From assembly GCF_018219815.1 (NCBI RefSeq), contig NZ_JADMKU010000002.1, positions 287,434-351,433 of the forward strand: 64,000 nt of DNA. The letters are read 5' to 3'. How positions within the stretch are numbered: position 1 is the first letter of the stretch; every line of letters begins with the position of its first letter. The position numbers and the translations under genes were made by a program. Positions 43,238-52,886 of this stretch are shown here, in pieces. The DNA comes from Thalassovita aquimarina. GTDB lineage: Bacteria > Pseudomonadota > Alphaproteobacteria > Rhodobacterales > Rhodobacteraceae. The notes under the pieces were generated by a model. It was not told the origin of the DNA. It saw only the letters and a program-made list of their open reading frames with translations, and did no database searches.

Positions 43238-44365
43238 ATGACTCAGACCGTATTCGCTCCTTGGGAGGAGCCCCGGGAAAAGCCGCTGATTCAGTTCAAG
43301 AACGTCACCAAGCGCTTCGGCAGCTTCACCGCAATCGACAATCTGACGCAGGACATATACGAGCGCGAATTCTTCGCGCTGCTGGGCCCGTCGGGCTGCG
43401 GCAAAACCACGATGATGCGGATGCTGGCAGGGTTCGAGGAACCAACCACCGGCCAGATCCTGCTGGCCGGTCAGGACATGGCGAAAGTGCCGCCCAATGA
43501 GCGCGCGGTGAACATGATGTTCCAGTCCTACGCGCTGTTCCCGCATCTGTCGGTATGGGACAACATCGCCTTCGGCCTGAAACGGATGAACATGCCGAAA
43601 GGCGAAATCGAAGCGCGGGTCGACGAAATGCTGCGACTGACCCGGCTGGAACGGTTCGCGAAGCGAAAACCGCATCAAATCTCGGGCGGTCAGCGGCAGC
43701 GCGTGGCGCTGGCCCGGTCGCTGGCGCGGGCGCCGAAGTTGCTGCTGCTGGACGAACCGCTGGGCGCGCTCGACAAGAAGCTGCGCCAGGACACCCAGTT
43801 CGAACTGATGGATATCCAGGAAAAGACCGGCACCACCTTCGTGATCGTGACCCACGACCAGGAAGAGGCAATGACCGTCGCCAGCCGCGTCGCGGTGATG
43901 GACGAAGGCAAGATCATCCAGGTGGCGACGCCCGACAAGATCTACGAAGAACCCAATTCGCGCTACGTGGCCGATTTCATCGGCGACGTGAACATCATCG
44001 AGGGCACCGCCAAGAAGGTCGGCGAAGACGGCTATGACATCACCTGGGCCGAGGGCCAGGAACCGTTCCACGCCAAGAGCAACCTGGAAATGAGCGACGG
44101 GCAGAAAGCCTATATCGCCATTCGCCCGGAAAAGATCGCCGTGTCGATGGACAAACCCGACGGCGCCTATAACTCGATCAAGGGCAAGATCGTCGACATC
44201 GCCTATCTGGGCAATATCTCGACCTACCATGTCGAAATTCCTGGCGGGAAGACGATCAAGGCGCAGACCGCCAACACCCGCCGCCTGTCACGGCGCAGCT
44301 TCACCTGGGAAGACGATGTCTGGCTCAGCTGGACCCTGACGGCCGGGTCGGTGCTGGAGCAATAG
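43238..44365 (+). CDS. Polyamine ABC transporter ATP-binding protein (PotG-like)
   Basis: A 375-aa ATPase. Walker A GPSGCGKTT lies near residue 52, Q-loop FQSYALFPHL, signature ISGGQRQR near 150, Walker B LLLDEPLGALD and the switch VTHDQEEAM. The C-terminal TOBE domain (about 260-375) is typical of PotG/PotA. It follows an internal terminator and is two bases from the potH-like gene, making it part of the potFGHI-type operon. The ribosome site AAGGACAG precedes ATG 43238. Confidence 0.92.
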   Translation: MTQTVFAPWEEPREKPLIQFKNVTKRFGSFTAIDNLTQDIYEREFFALLGPSGCGKTTMMRMLAGFEEPTTGQILLAGQDMAKVPPNERAVNMMFQSYALFPHLSVWDNIAFGLKRMNMPKGEIEARVDEMLRLTRLERFAKRKPHQISGGQRQRVALARSLARAPKLLLLDEPLGALDKKLRQDTQFELMDIQEKTGTTFVIVTHDQEEAMTVASRVAVMDEGKIIQVATPDKIYEEPNSRYVADFIGDVNIIEGTAKKVGEDGYDITWAEGQEPFHAKSNLEMSDGQKAYIAIRPEKIAVSMDKPDGAYNSIKGKIVDIAYLGNISTYHVEIPGGKTIKAQTANTRRLSRRSFTWEDDVWLSWTLTAGSVLEQ

Positions 44366-44366
44366 G

Positions 44367-45257
44367 ATGAGACGTTTCCTCCTTATCTTCACCCCCTACG
44401 TCTGGCTTCTGGCGCTGTTCCTGGTGCCGTTCCTGATCGTGTTGAAAATTTCGCTCAGCGACACCGCGCTGGCGATCCCGCCCTACCTGCCGGTGATCGA
44501 ATGGTCGGAAGGCTGGCAGGGCTTCAAGGATTTCCTGTCGCAGCTGGATTTCGAAAACTTCACTTGGCTGTCCCAGGACGATCTGTACTGGAAAGCCTAC
44601 CTGTCCAGTCTGAAAATCGCCGCCCTGTCGACGCTGCTGACGCTGCTGGTCGGCTATCCCATCGCGTATGGCATGGCGCAGGCGCCGGATGAATGGCGCC
44701 CGACGCTGATGATGCTGGTAATCCTGCCGTTCTGGACCAGCTTCCTGATCCGGGTTTATTCTTGGATGGGCATCCTGGGCAATGAAGGATTGCTGAACCA
44801 GTTCCTGTTGTGGACCGGCGTGATTTCGGAACCCCTGCATATCATGAACACGCCCACGGCGGTTTATATCGGCATCGTCTACACCTATCTGCCGTTCATG
44901 ATCCTGCCGATCTACGCGGCTCTGGAAAAGCTCGACAGCAGCCTGCTGGAGGCGGCCGAGGACCTTGGGTGTTCGCGCCTGTCGGCATTCTGGCTGGTGA
45001 CCATCCCGCTGTCGAAAAACGGCATCATCGCCGGCAGTTTCCTGGTCTTCATCCCGGCGCTTGGCGAATTCGTGATCCCGTCGCTGCTGGGCGGATCGGG
45101 AACGCTGATGATCGGCAAGGTGCTGTGGGAGGAATTCTTCTCCAACCGTGACTGGCCGGTGGCCAGCGCCGTTGCGGTGGTTCTGCTGCTGATCCTGATC
45201 ATCCCGATCATCCTGTTCCAGCGCAACGAACAGAAAGCACGGGAGGCGGATCAATGA
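44367..45257 (+). CDS. Polyamine ABC transporter permease (PotH-like)
   Basis: A 296-aa permease with six predicted helices. The EAA loop LEAAEDLGCSRLSAFWLVTIPLS contacts the ATPase. The N-terminus MRRFLLIFTPYVWLLALFLVPF and extracellular-facing loop with EPLHIMNTPTAVYIG fit PotH. It begins two bases after the potG-like stop and overlaps the potI-like gene by four bases. Confidence 0.92.
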   Translation: MRRFLLIFTPYVWLLALFLVPFLIVLKISLSDTALAIPPYLPVIEWSEGWQGFKDFLSQLDFENFTWLSQDDLYWKAYLSSLKIAALSTLLTLLVGYPIAYGMAQAPDEWRPTLMMLVILPFWTSFLIRVYSWMGILGNEGLLNQFLLWTGVISEPLHIMNTPTAVYIGIVYTYLPFMILPIYAALEKLDSSLLEAAEDLGCSRLSAFWLVTIPLSKNGIIAGSFLVFIPALGEFVIPSLLGGSGTLMIGKVLWEEFFSNRDWPVASAVAVVLLLILIIPIILFQRNEQKAREADQ

Positions 45258-46069
45258 GACGGTTTTCATGGTTCAATGCCACGTCCCTGACGCTCGGCTT
45301 CGTCTTTCTCTACCTGCCGATGGTGATCCTGGTGATCTACAGCTTCAACGCTTCGAAGCTGGTCACCGTCTGGGCCGGCTTTTCAACCCGCTGGTATGGC
45401 GAACTGATGCAGAACGAAGCCTTCCTGGACGCGGCCTGGGTCACACTGCAAGTGGCGGTGTCTTCATCCACGATCGCAACGGTCCTGGGCACGATGGCGG
45501 CCTATGTGTTGGTGCGCGGCGGCCGATTCCTGGGCAGGACGCTGTTTTCCGGCATGATCTACGCACCGCTGGTGATGCCCGAAGTGATCACCGGCTTGTC
45601 GCTGCTGTTGCTGTTCATCGGGATCGGGCTGGATCGCGGCATCTTCACCATCGTTCTGGCGCATACGACCTTTTCGATGTGCTACGTTTCGGTGGTGGTG
45701 TCGTCGCGGCTGGTCAGCTTCGACAAATCGCTGGAAGAAGCGGCGCGCGATCTGGGCTGCACGCCAATGCAGTCCTTCTGGCTGGTCACCCTGCCGATCA
45801 TAGCCCCGGCGGTTCTTTCCGGCTGGCTTCTGGCCTTCACCCTGTCGCTTGATGACCTGGTGATCGCATCCTTCACCGCCGGACCCTCGGCCACCACGCT
45901 GCCGATCAAGATCTTCTCGGCGGTGCGTCTGGGCGTCAGCCCTGAAATCAACGCGCTGTCGACCATCATGATCGCGATCGTCACCGTCGGTGTCATTTCC
46001 GCCTCACTGGTGTCCAAACGGTCGGTGGCGCGGCAGCAGCGCGAAGAACTGGAGGCGGTGAAAAGCTAA
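45254..46069 (+). CDS. Polyamine ABC transporter permease (PotI-like)
   Basis: A 271-aa permease with six helices and the EAA loop EEAARDLGCTPMQSFWLVTLP. The residues LSLDDLVIASFTAGPSATTLPIKIF are characteristic of PotC/PotI permeases. It starts four bases before the end of the potH-like gene (ATGA) and its TAA overlaps the start of the FAD oxidoreductase gene, so the transporter and oxidase are translationally coupled. Confidence 0.92.
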   Translation: MRRFSWFNATSLTLGFVFLYLPMVILVIYSFNASKLVTVWAGFSTRWYGELMQNEAFLDAAWVTLQVAVSSSTIATVLGTMAAYVLVRGGRFLGRTLFSGMIYAPLVMPEVITGLSLLLLFIGIGLDRGIFTIVLAHTTFSMCYVSVVVSSRLVSFDKSLEEAARDLGCTPMQSFWLVTLPIIAPAVLSGWLLAFTLSLDDLVIASFTAGPSATTLPIKIFSAVRLGVSPEINALSTIMIAIVTVGVISASLVSKRSVARQQREELEAVKS

Positions 46070-47397
46070 TGCGTCGGATCATGCCGGAGTACGCCTATGG
46101 CCCGGGACCGCACCAGCGCTGTTTCTGGGGGGCGAGCACTCTGCCCGGCGACCCGTTGTCGCCGGCACAGGGCACAATCCGCAGCGAATTCGCGGTGATC
46201 GGCGCCGGGTTCACCGGATTGAACGCCGCTCTGCGGCTTGCGCAGGCTGGCCATGACGTCACCGTTCTAGAGGCCGAAAGCCCCGGCTGGGGCGCCTCGG
46301 CCCGCAATGGCGGATTCTGTTGCCTGGGCGGGACTGCCCTGTCGTTCAAGGCCATCGCCAAGCGACACGGAGAACAAGGGCTGAAGGAATGGGGCGCCAC
46401 GGAAATCGCCGCGATCGAACAGGTCCGGTCGTTCCTGACCCGGACGGGCACCGATGCCGATATCCATTCCGACGGCGAAACCATCCTGGCCCATTCGCCC
46501 GCCGCCATGCGGGATCTGCGCGCAGAACAGGCCGAATTAGAGACTGTTTACGGCGTCAAAACAGACCTGATCGAGGCCGAAGAGATGGCCGCGCAGGGAA
46601 TGCGCGGGCGGTTTTTCGGGGCGCTGACTTTGCCCAACGGTTTCGGACTGAACCCGCGCAAATATGCCGATGGGCTGGCCCGCGCCTGCCTTGCGGCTGG
46701 GGTGACGATCCACGGGCATAGCCCGGTTCTGTCGGTCAGGCGCGACGGCGAAGCCTTCGCATTGAAAACGCCCGGGGCCGACGTGCAGGCCGACAAGGTG
46801 ATCTTTGCCACCAACGGCTATTCCTCCGAGGACGTGCCTGACTGGATGCGCGGCCGCTACATGCCTCTGCAATCCAACGTGCTGGTCACCCGGCCGTTGA
46901 CCCCGGACGAAATCCGCGCCGGGTGGGGCAGCGATCAGATGGCCTATACCCACCAGACCTTCCTGAATTATTTCCGGCTGATGCCGAACGGGCAGTTCCT
47001 GTTCGGCATGCGCGGCGGCCTGAATTCATCGCCGAAGGTCGACGCAGCGCTGCACCGGCGCACCCGTGAACGTTTCGAAGCGGTCTTTCCCGACTGGGCG
47101 CATGTGGAAACGCCCCATTGCTGGAACGGCATCCTGGCCTTTTCGGCCAAGCGCGCGCCCTATGTCGGACCGATCCCGGAACTGCCGGGGGCCTATGTCG
47201 GATTCGCCTATCACGGCAATGGTGTCGCGATGGGATCCTATGCCGGAGCGCTGCTGGCCGATATCGCCCGGGGGAAGGATCCTGACAGGCTCTATCCCGC
47301 CCTGATGCGCGATATACCGGGCCGTTTCCCGCTGGGCCGGTTCCGCCGGGTGCTGATGTCGCCGGGATACGCCTATGCGGCGCTGACCGGGAAATGA
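46069..47397 (+). CDS. FAD-dependent oxidoreductase, gamma-glutamylputrescine oxidase (PuuB)-like
   Basis: A 442-aa DAO-family flavoprotein. The FAD-binding dinucleotide motif is AVIGAGFTGLNAALRLAQAG near residue 42, and ARNGGFCCLGG and FAYHGNGVAMGSYAG follow, as in PuuB/OrdL enzymes. These oxidise the amine end of gamma-glutamylputrescine or of amino acids. No puuA-type glutamylation gene is in the window, so the substrate may be an unmodified or differently modified amine. It ends the potFGHI-like operon. ATG 46069 overlaps the potI stop; 46081 is an alternative start. Confidence 0.85.
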   Translation: MRRIMPEYAYGPGPHQRCFWGASTLPGDPLSPAQGTIRSEFAVIGAGFTGLNAALRLAQAGHDVTVLEAESPGWGASARNGGFCCLGGTALSFKAIAKRHGEQGLKEWGATEIAAIEQVRSFLTRTGTDADIHSDGETILAHSPAAMRDLRAEQAELETVYGVKTDLIEAEEMAAQGMRGRFFGALTLPNGFGLNPRKYADGLARACLAAGVTIHGHSPVLSVRRDGEAFALKTPGADVQADKVIFATNGYSSEDVPDWMRGRYMPLQSNVLVTRPLTPDEIRAGWGSDQMAYTHQTFLNYFRLMPNGQFLFGMRGGLNSSPKVDAALHRRTRERFEAVFPDWAHVETPHCWNGILAFSAKRAPYVGPIPELPGAYVGFAYHGNGVAMGSYAGALLADIARGKDPDRLYPALMRDIPGRFPLGRFRRVLMSPGYAYAALTGK

Positions 47398-47400
47398 CCG

Positions 47401-47420
47401 GCCCGGCCTCGGGGCCGGGC
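47401..47420 (+). terminator. Stem-loop between convergent genes
   Basis: GCCCGGCC (47401-47408) pairs perfectly with GGCCGGGC (47413-47420), loop TCGG. It begins three bases after the oxidoreductase stop. No run of T follows, so it is a likely but not classical terminator. Confidence 0.45.
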
Positions 47421-47473
47421 GGCAACCATGCCCGATACAGTCTCTAATATGGGTTTATTCGGCCGTTTCGGCC

Positions 47474-48397
47474 CTAGCCCTGCGGCGTCATCCCCGACCG
47501 CGCCTTGGCCCGCTTCAGCCCGAGCGCATGTTCGCGCCAGATGATCAGGACACCGGCCAGGATCACCAGCGACGCGCCCAGCAACATCTGCTGTGTCGGA
47601 ATCTCGGAAAACACGAAATACCCGATCAGAAGCGCGAACAGCATCGAGGCGTAATCGAACGGCGCCACCACCGAGGCCCCGGCGAAGCGGTAGGCCGAGG
47701 TCAGGAATATCTGCCCCAGTCCGCCAACCAGCCCCGCCACGATCAGCAACCCCGCCTCGGGCAGGTCGGGCACGACCCAGCCGAACGGCAGCGTCAGCAG
47801 CGACAGCGTGGTCGAGGTCAGCGAAAAGAAGAACACGATGGCCGATGTCTGTTCGGTCTGTACCAGGTTGCGGACGTGGATCTGCGCCAGCGCGGCGAAC
47901 ACCGCCCCCAGCAGCACGAAGGCCGCGCCGAGCGCCTGCGTCGTCTTCACCGTTTCCCCCGCAAACAGGGTCAGCCGCGGTTCGATCACGATCAGAACCC
48001 CGATCAGCCCCAGCCCCACCGCCGTCATCCGGAACAGATGCACCTTTTCGCCCAGGAACATCGCCGCGAAGATCACCGTCAGCAGCGGCGCGGCATAGCC
48101 GATCGCGGTCACCTCGGGCAGCGGCAACAGCCCCAGCCCGGCAAACATCATCCCCATCGCGGCGGTGCCGACGAAACCGCGCCAGAAATGCCCCATCGGC
48201 GACGCCACCTTCAGCCCGGTGCGCAGATCGCCGCGCAGCCAGAGCCAGCCGAAGATCACCGGCATGGCGAACAGCGAGCGGAAAAACACCGCCTCGCCGG
48301 GCGGGACGTGGCCCGATGTCGCCTTGATCAGCGACGCCATGGTAATGAACATCAGCACCGAAGCGATTTTCAGGGTGATACCTTTGGCCGGGTTCAT
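47474..48397 (-). CDS. DMT-superfamily EamA transporter
   Basis: A 307-aa membrane protein with ten predicted helices in two EamA repeats. The start GITLKIASVLMFITMASLIK and the motif FFRSLFAMPVIFGWLW are typical of a S-adenosylmethionine- or metabolite-type exporter subgroup; the substrate is not indicated. It is divergent to the malonyl-CoA synthetase gene, with 129 bases between, and convergent to the polyamine operon. Its C-terminus is basic (RAKARSG). Confidence 0.85.
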   Translation of the reverse strand: MNPAKGITLKIASVLMFITMASLIKATSGHVPPGEAVFFRSLFAMPVIFGWLWLRGDLRTGLKVASPMGHFWRGFVGTAAMGMMFAGLGLLPLPEVTAIGYAAPLLTVIFAAMFLGEKVHLFRMTAVGLGLIGVLIVIEPRLTLFAGETVKTTQALGAAFVLLGAVFAALAQIHVRNLVQTEQTSAIVFFFSLTSTTLSLLTLPFGWVVPDLPEAGLLIVAGLVGGLGQIFLTSAYRFAGASVVAPFDYASMLFALLIGYFVFSEIPTQQMLLGASLVILAGVLIIWREHALGLKRAKARSGMTPQG

Positions 48398-48526
48398 ATT
48401 CGGGGTCTCCTCGCGGTCGCGGGGATGCTGAACGGGTTAATGAAAAAGGTCCACCCCTTGCACTTGCGAAAATCCATGCGAAAACAGCATGGCCAGAATG
48501 CAAAATTCACGAGGATCGGGAAGACC

Positions 48527-50047
48527 ATGTTCGACGCCAACTACCTTGTCAGCCGCCTGTCTCAAGCCGCGGACACCACCCCCGACAAAGTCTTCGCCAC
48601 CCGCCCCGGCCTGCCCGACGTGAGTTATGCCGCGCTGTTCGAAGGGGCGCAGAGGCTGGCGCAGAAGCTGATCGCAACCGGCCTGCGCCCCGGTGACCGG
48701 GTCGCGGTGCAGGTGGAAAAGACGCTTGAAGCGGTCGAGCTGTACCTTGGCACGGTTCTGGCCGGCGGCATCTTCCTGCCGCTCAATAGCGCCTACACAG
48801 GCTCTGAAGTGGCCTATTTCGTCACCGACGCCACCCCGCGCATCCTGGTCTGCGATCCGGGCCGGGTGGCGGAACTGATCCCGTTGGCCGGCGACGCAAC
48901 CGTGTTCACGCTGGACAAGGGCGGCAAGGGGACGTTGATGGAAGACCTGCCCGCCGCCGATCCCGATTTTCAGCCGGTGCCGCGCGGCGCCGACGACCTG
49001 GCCGCGATCCTTTACACCTCCGGCACCACGGGGCGGTCGAAGGGCGCGATGCTGAGCCACAAGAACCTCGCCTCCAACTCCGAAAGCCTACGCGAGTTGT
49101 GGCGCTTCACCGCTGACGACGTGCTGATCCACGCGCTGCCGATCTTCCACACCCACGGTCTGTTCGTCGCCACCAATGTCAGCCTGCTGGCCGGGGCCTC
49201 GGTGGTGTTCCTACCCAAGTTCGATGCCGAAGCGATCCTCGACGCGATGCCGAACGCGACCGCGCTGATGGGGGTGCCGACCTTCTACACCCGGCTTTTG
49301 GACAGCCCGCGCCTGACGCTGGAACAGTCCCGAAACATGCGGCTTTTCATTTCCGGGTCCGCCCCGCTGCTGGTCGACACGCACGAGAAATGGGAACAGC
49401 GCACCGGCCATCGCATCCTTGAACGCTACGGCATGACCGAAACCAACATGAGCACCTCGAATCCCTATGACGGCGAACGCCGTGCGGGCACCGTGGGTTT
49501 CCCGCTGCCGGGGGTCGAACTACGGATCATGGCCGACGGCAAGGAAATGGGCCCCGGCGAAATCGGCGTGATCGAGGTACGCGGCGACAACGTGTTCCAG
49601 GGCTACTGGCAGATGCCGGAAAAGACGGCCGAGGAACTGCGCCCCGACGGGTGGTTCATCACCGGCGACCTGGCCACGCGCGACGCTGACGGTTACGTCA
49701 CCATCGTCGGCCGCGCCAAGGATCTGATCATCACCGGCGGCTTCAACGTCTACCCGAAAGAGCTGGAAAGCCTGATCGACGACATCCCGGGCGTATTGGA
49801 AAGCGCCGTCATCGGCGTGCCGCATCCCGATTTCGGCGAAGCGGTAGTGGCCGTGGTTGTCCGCGAAGACCCCGCGCTGACGCCGGAGCAGATCGAGGCC
49901 GTGACCGGTCGCGACTTGGCCAAGTTCAAACAGCCGAAAAAGATCCTGTTTGTGCCGGAACTGCCCCGCAACACGATGGGAAAAGTGCAGAAGAAGGCAC
50001 TGCGGGAAACCTGTGGCGACATGTTCAGCCGGAACCCGCCGAGCTGA
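48527..50047 (+). CDS. matB: Malonyl-CoA synthetase, acyl-CoA ligase family
   Basis: A 506-aa AMP-forming ligase. P-loop YTSGTTGRSKGAMLSH near residue 163, GMTETNM near 302 and the C-terminal hinge and lysine region DLIITGGFNVYPKE ending PRNTMGKVQKKALRE are all intact. The size and the sequence around the acyl pocket resemble MatB, which activates malonate or methylmalonate, but acyl specificity is inferred. No malonyl-CoA decarboxylase gene is adjacent. The ATG follows GAGGATCGGGAAG. It is divergent to the DMT exporter gene. Confidence 0.8.
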   Translation: MFDANYLVSRLSQAADTTPDKVFATRPGLPDVSYAALFEGAQRLAQKLIATGLRPGDRVAVQVEKTLEAVELYLGTVLAGGIFLPLNSAYTGSEVAYFVTDATPRILVCDPGRVAELIPLAGDATVFTLDKGGKGTLMEDLPAADPDFQPVPRGADDLAAILYTSGTTGRSKGAMLSHKNLASNSESLRELWRFTADDVLIHALPIFHTHGLFVATNVSLLAGASVVFLPKFDAEAILDAMPNATALMGVPTFYTRLLDSPRLTLEQSRNMRLFISGSAPLLVDTHEKWEQRTGHRILERYGMTETNMSTSNPYDGERRAGTVGFPLPGVELRIMADGKEMGPGEIGVIEVRGDNVFQGYWQMPEKTAEELRPDGWFITGDLATRDADGYVTIVGRAKDLIITGGFNVYPKELESLIDDIPGVLESAVIGVPHPDFGEAVVAVVVREDPALTPEQIEAVTGRDLAKFKQPKKILFVPELPRNTMGKVQKKALRETCGDMFSRNPPS

Positions 50048-50186
50048 CCCGAGGGCATCGGCAGGCTTTGGCCGACACGAAACCGTCGGGTTTAAATCCA
50101 TCCAACGAGCCCCAGATTACCATTCGTTCAACCCTGCATGCGGCCATCGGGCCCCATGCCAAAACGAAGAACGAAAGGAACTGGAT

Positions 50187-50777
50187 ATGACTTTCAAACG
50201 ATTGAGCCTTGCCACCGTGGGCGCGGCCCTGATCGCCGCCCCCGCCTTTGCCGGATCGGTCGCCCCGGCCCCGGCAGACCCCGTCATCGCCCCGGCCCCG
50301 GTTGCGTCGCCCGGCATCGACTGGACCGGCGCCTATGGCGGCCTGAGCCTCGGCTACGCCGACGTCAGCACCTCGGGCGCCGCGTCGCTCAGCGGTGACG
50401 GCATGATCGGCGGTCTGAGCCTCGGCTACGACTACGACCTCGGCAATATCGTGCTGGGCGCGGGGATTGATTACGACATCTCCGATATCGATGTCGGCGG
50501 CGCCGATACGCTGGAAAGCGTGGCCCGGCTGAAGCTGCGCGCCGGTTACGAAATGGGGCGCGGTCTGCTCTATGCCACCGGCGGTGCCGCCCAGGCCTCG
50601 CTGGCAAACCTGGGAGAGGATACCGGGTATTTCGCCGGGATCGGCTATGAACACATGCTGACCGACAAGGTGTCGATCGGCGGCGAGGTCCTGTATCACG
50701 CCTTCGACGATTTCAACGGATCGGGCATCGATGTCGAAGCGACCACGGCCGCGGCCAAGGTCAATTTCCGCTTCTGA
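50187..50777 (+). CDS. Outer-membrane beta-barrel protein
   Basis: A 196-aa secreted protein. Signal peptide residues 2-22 (TFKRLSLATVGAALIAAPAFA), then a proline/alanine-rich linker (SVAPAPADPVIAPAPV), then an eight-strand-type barrel starting DWTGAYGGLSLGYADV and ending with VNFRF, the C-terminal aromatic required for BAM insertion. It belongs to the OmpA-like/Omp25 small barrels of alphaproteobacteria. The ATG follows AAAGGAACTGGAT. A strong terminator lies five bases after the stop. Confidence 0.9.
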   Translation: MTFKRLSLATVGAALIAAPAFAGSVAPAPADPVIAPAPVASPGIDWTGAYGGLSLGYADVSTSGAASLSGDGMIGGLSLGYDYDLGNIVLGAGIDYDISDIDVGGADTLESVARLKLRAGYEMGRGLLYATGGAAQASLANLGEDTGYFAGIGYEHMLTDKVSIGGEVLYHAFDDFNGSGIDVEATTAAAKVNFRF

Positions 50778-50782
50778 TACTG

Positions 50783-50811
50783 AAACGGGCGCTCGTCAGA
50801 GCGCCCGTTTT
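50783..50811 (+). terminator. Rho-independent terminator of the outer-membrane gene
   Basis: Perfect stem AAACGGGCGCTC (50783-50794) / GAGCGCCCGTTT (50799-50810), loop GTCA, followed by T. It lies between the convergent outer-membrane and msrA genes and could act in both directions. Confidence 0.85.
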
Positions 50812-50826
50812 CCGCTGGATCAGTCT

Positions 50827-51327
50827 CTATTTCCGGCTTGGAAGCACCCAGTCCGGGCGCGCGAAATGACACGTGTAGCCATTGGGCAACCGTTCTAGGT
50901 AATCCTGATGTTCGGGTTCCGCTTCCCAGAAGTCGCCCACCGGTTCGACCTCGGTCACCACCTTGCCGGGCCACAGCCCGCTGGCCTCGACATCGGCGAT
51001 GGTATCGAGCGCGCATTCTTTCTGCGCCTCGTCCACGTAGTAGATCGCGGACCGGTAGCTCAGCCCGATATCATTGCCCTGCCGGTTCAGCGTCGTCGGG
51101 TCGTGAATCTGGAAAAAGAATTCCAGCAGCTTGCGGTAGCTCGTTTTGGCGGGATCGAAGATGATCTCGATCCCCTCGGCATGGGTGCCGTGGTCGCGAT
51201 AGGTCGCGTTGGGCACATCGCCGCCGGTATAGCCCACCCGCGTGCGGATCACCCCGGGCAGCTTGCGGATCAGGTCCTGCATGCCCCAGAAACAGCCCCC
51301 TGCCAGAACAGCGCGTTGTTCCATCAT
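50827..51327 (-). CDS. msrA: Peptide methionine sulfoxide reductase MsrA
   Basis: A 166-aa enzyme repairing methionine-S-sulfoxide. The catalytic motif GCFWGMQDL at residues 11-19 has the active Cys. Family stretches [24 protein letters not shown] and [16 protein letters not shown] are complete. Recycling cysteines are not obvious at the C-terminus, which has few cysteines. It overlaps msrB by four bases (ATGA), so the stereospecific pair is made together. Confidence 0.95.
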   Translation of the reverse strand: MMEQRAVLAGGCFWGMQDLIRKLPGVIRTRVGYTGGDVPNATYRDHGTHAEGIEIIFDPAKTSYRKLLEFFFQIHDPTTLNRQGNDIGLSYRSAIYYVDEAQKECALDTIADVEASGLWPGKVVTEVEPVGDFWEAEPEHQDYLERLPNGYTCHFARPDWVLPSRK

Positions 51328-51770
51328 ACGTCCTCCACCTGGTTCAGGTAATCGCCATAGCCCTCGGCCTCCATGTCGTCACGATTGATGAAGCGCAGCG
51401 ACGCCGAATTGATGCAATAGCGCAAGCCCCCGCGATCCGGCGGCCCGTCGTTGAACACATGGCCCAGATGGCTGTCACCATGGGCCGAGCGGACCTCGGT
51501 CCGCACCATGCCGTGGCTGGTGTCGTCCAGTTCGGCAATGTTGGCAGGTTCGATCGGCTTGGTGAAACTGGGCCATCCGCACCCCGATTCATACTTGTCC
51601 GACGACGCGAACAGCGGCTCTCCCGACACCACGTCGACATAAATCCCCGGTTCGGTGTTGCGCAGCAACTTGCCCGAACCGGGCCGTTCGGTTCCGTTTT
51701 CCTGCGTCACCCAGAACTGTTCCGGGGTCAGATTGGCCACCACGTCGAGGTTTTTCTCGTATTTCGGCAT
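51324..51770 (-). CDS. msrB: Peptide methionine sulfoxide reductase MsrB
   Basis: A 148-aa enzyme repairing methionine-R-sulfoxide. The active Cys lies in [11 protein letters not shown] near the C-terminus, and GCGWPSF and [14 protein letters not shown] are present. The two CxxC pairs that bind zinc in many MsrB proteins are absent, so this is the zinc-free form with a cysteine in GCGWP for recycling. The ATG at 51770 begins the conserved region; upstream residues have no similarity. It precedes msrA with a 4-base overlap. Confidence 0.93.
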   Translation of the reverse strand: MPKYEKNLDVVANLTPEQFWVTQENGTERPGSGKLLRNTEPGIYVDVVSGEPLFASSDKYESGCGWPSFTKPIEPANIAELDDTSHGMVRTEVRSAHGDSHLGHVFNDGPPDRGGLRYCINSASLRFINRDDMEAEGYGDYLNQVEDV

Positions 51771-51836
51771 CTCGGCCCTCCCGTCCTGTTTCGCCCTGCT
51801 AAGATGGTGCAAAATGCGCGAAAGCAAAGCCTTGTT

Positions 51837-52886
51837 TCACTGCGATGGCGAATTCGTGTTCAGCCGCGCCACCGCCCAACGCGCCGCATCCGCTACGGTC
51901 GCGTCATCGTCCCCGACCAATCGCTGCGCCACCGGGATCATGTCGGGCGCACCGGAATTTCCGACCGCGTACAGCACGTTGCGCACGAAACGGTTGCGGC
52001 CGATCCGCTTGATCGGACTGCCGGAAAAAAACGCCCGGAACCCGGCATCGTCCAGCGCGGCCAGTTCGGCCAGTCCCGGCGCCTTCAGTTCTTCGCGCGC
52101 ATGGTAACGCAATTCACGCGCCTGCACCGCGAACTTGTTCCACGGGCAGGCGGCAAGGCAGTCATCGCAGCCATAGATGCGGTTGCCCAGCATCGGGCGC
52201 AGGTCTTCGTCCACCGGCCCGTGATGTTCGATGGTCAGGTAAGAAATACAGCGCCGCGCATCGATCTGATAAGGCGCCGGGAACGCCGACGTGGGGCAAA
52301 TGTCCTGGCAAGCGGTACAGGATCCGCAATGATCTGTTTCGGCCGGATCAGTCTCTATATCCAGCGTGGTGAACACCGATCCGATGAAGAACCAGCTGCC
52401 CAAATCGCGGCTGACCAGGTTGGTATGCTTGCCCTGCCATCCCAGCCCCGCCGCCTGCCCCAAAGGCTTTTCCGCCACCGGCGCGGTATCGACGAACACC
52501 TTCACCTCGCCGCCGGCCTCCGCGATCAGCCAGCGCGCCAGACGCTTCAATCGCTTCTTGACCAGGTCGTGGTAATCGCGGTTCTGGGCATAGACCGAAA
52601 TCGCCCCCCGGTCTCGGTGCTGCAGAATTTCCAGCGGGTCATGCTGCGGCGTATAGCTTTCCGCCAGCATGATGACCGACCGCGCCTCGGGCCAGAGCGC
52701 GGCCGGATTGCCGCGCCATTCCGCCCGATTCTCCATCCATTCCATCTGCCCGTGCCGGCCTGCGTCCAAAAACGCGGCCAGACGATCGGGCACCTGCGGG
52801 ATGTCGCCGGGCCCGCAGATCCGACAGGCGTCGAACCCCTCTTCGAGGGCCCGCTCGACCAGTCTCTGTTTCAGCGCAACTCCCAT
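51837..52886 (-). CDS. queG: Epoxyqueuosine reductase QueG
   Basis: A 349-aa cobalamin-dependent iron-sulfur enzyme that converts epoxyqueuosine to queuosine in tRNA. The [4Fe-4S] cysteines lie in [12 protein letters not shown] and [10 protein letters not shown]. The motif [20 protein letters not shown] near residue 125 is the QueG/cobalamin site. The ATG at 52886 begins directly after repeat copy C (52887-52947), so the repeat forms the 5' leader and supplies GAAGAAG as the only ribosome-site-like sequence. It is minus strand, with the GST gene 75 bases upstream. Confidence 0.93.
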   Translation of the reverse strand: MGVALKQRLVERALEEGFDACRICGPGDIPQVPDRLAAFLDAGRHGQMEWMENRAEWRGNPAALWPEARSVIMLAESYTPQHDPLEILQHRDRGAISVYAQNRDYHDLVKKRLKRLARWLIAEAGGEVKVFVDTAPVAEKPLGQAAGLGWQGKHTNLVSRDLGSWFFIGSVFTTLDIETDPAETDHCGSCTACQDICPTSAFPAPYQIDARRCISYLTIEHHGPVDEDLRPMLGNRIYGCDDCLAACPWNKFAVQARELRYHAREELKAPGLAELAALDDAGFRAFFSGSPIKRIGRNRFVRNVLYAVGNSGAPDMIPVAQRLVGDDDATVADAARWAVARLNTNSPSQ

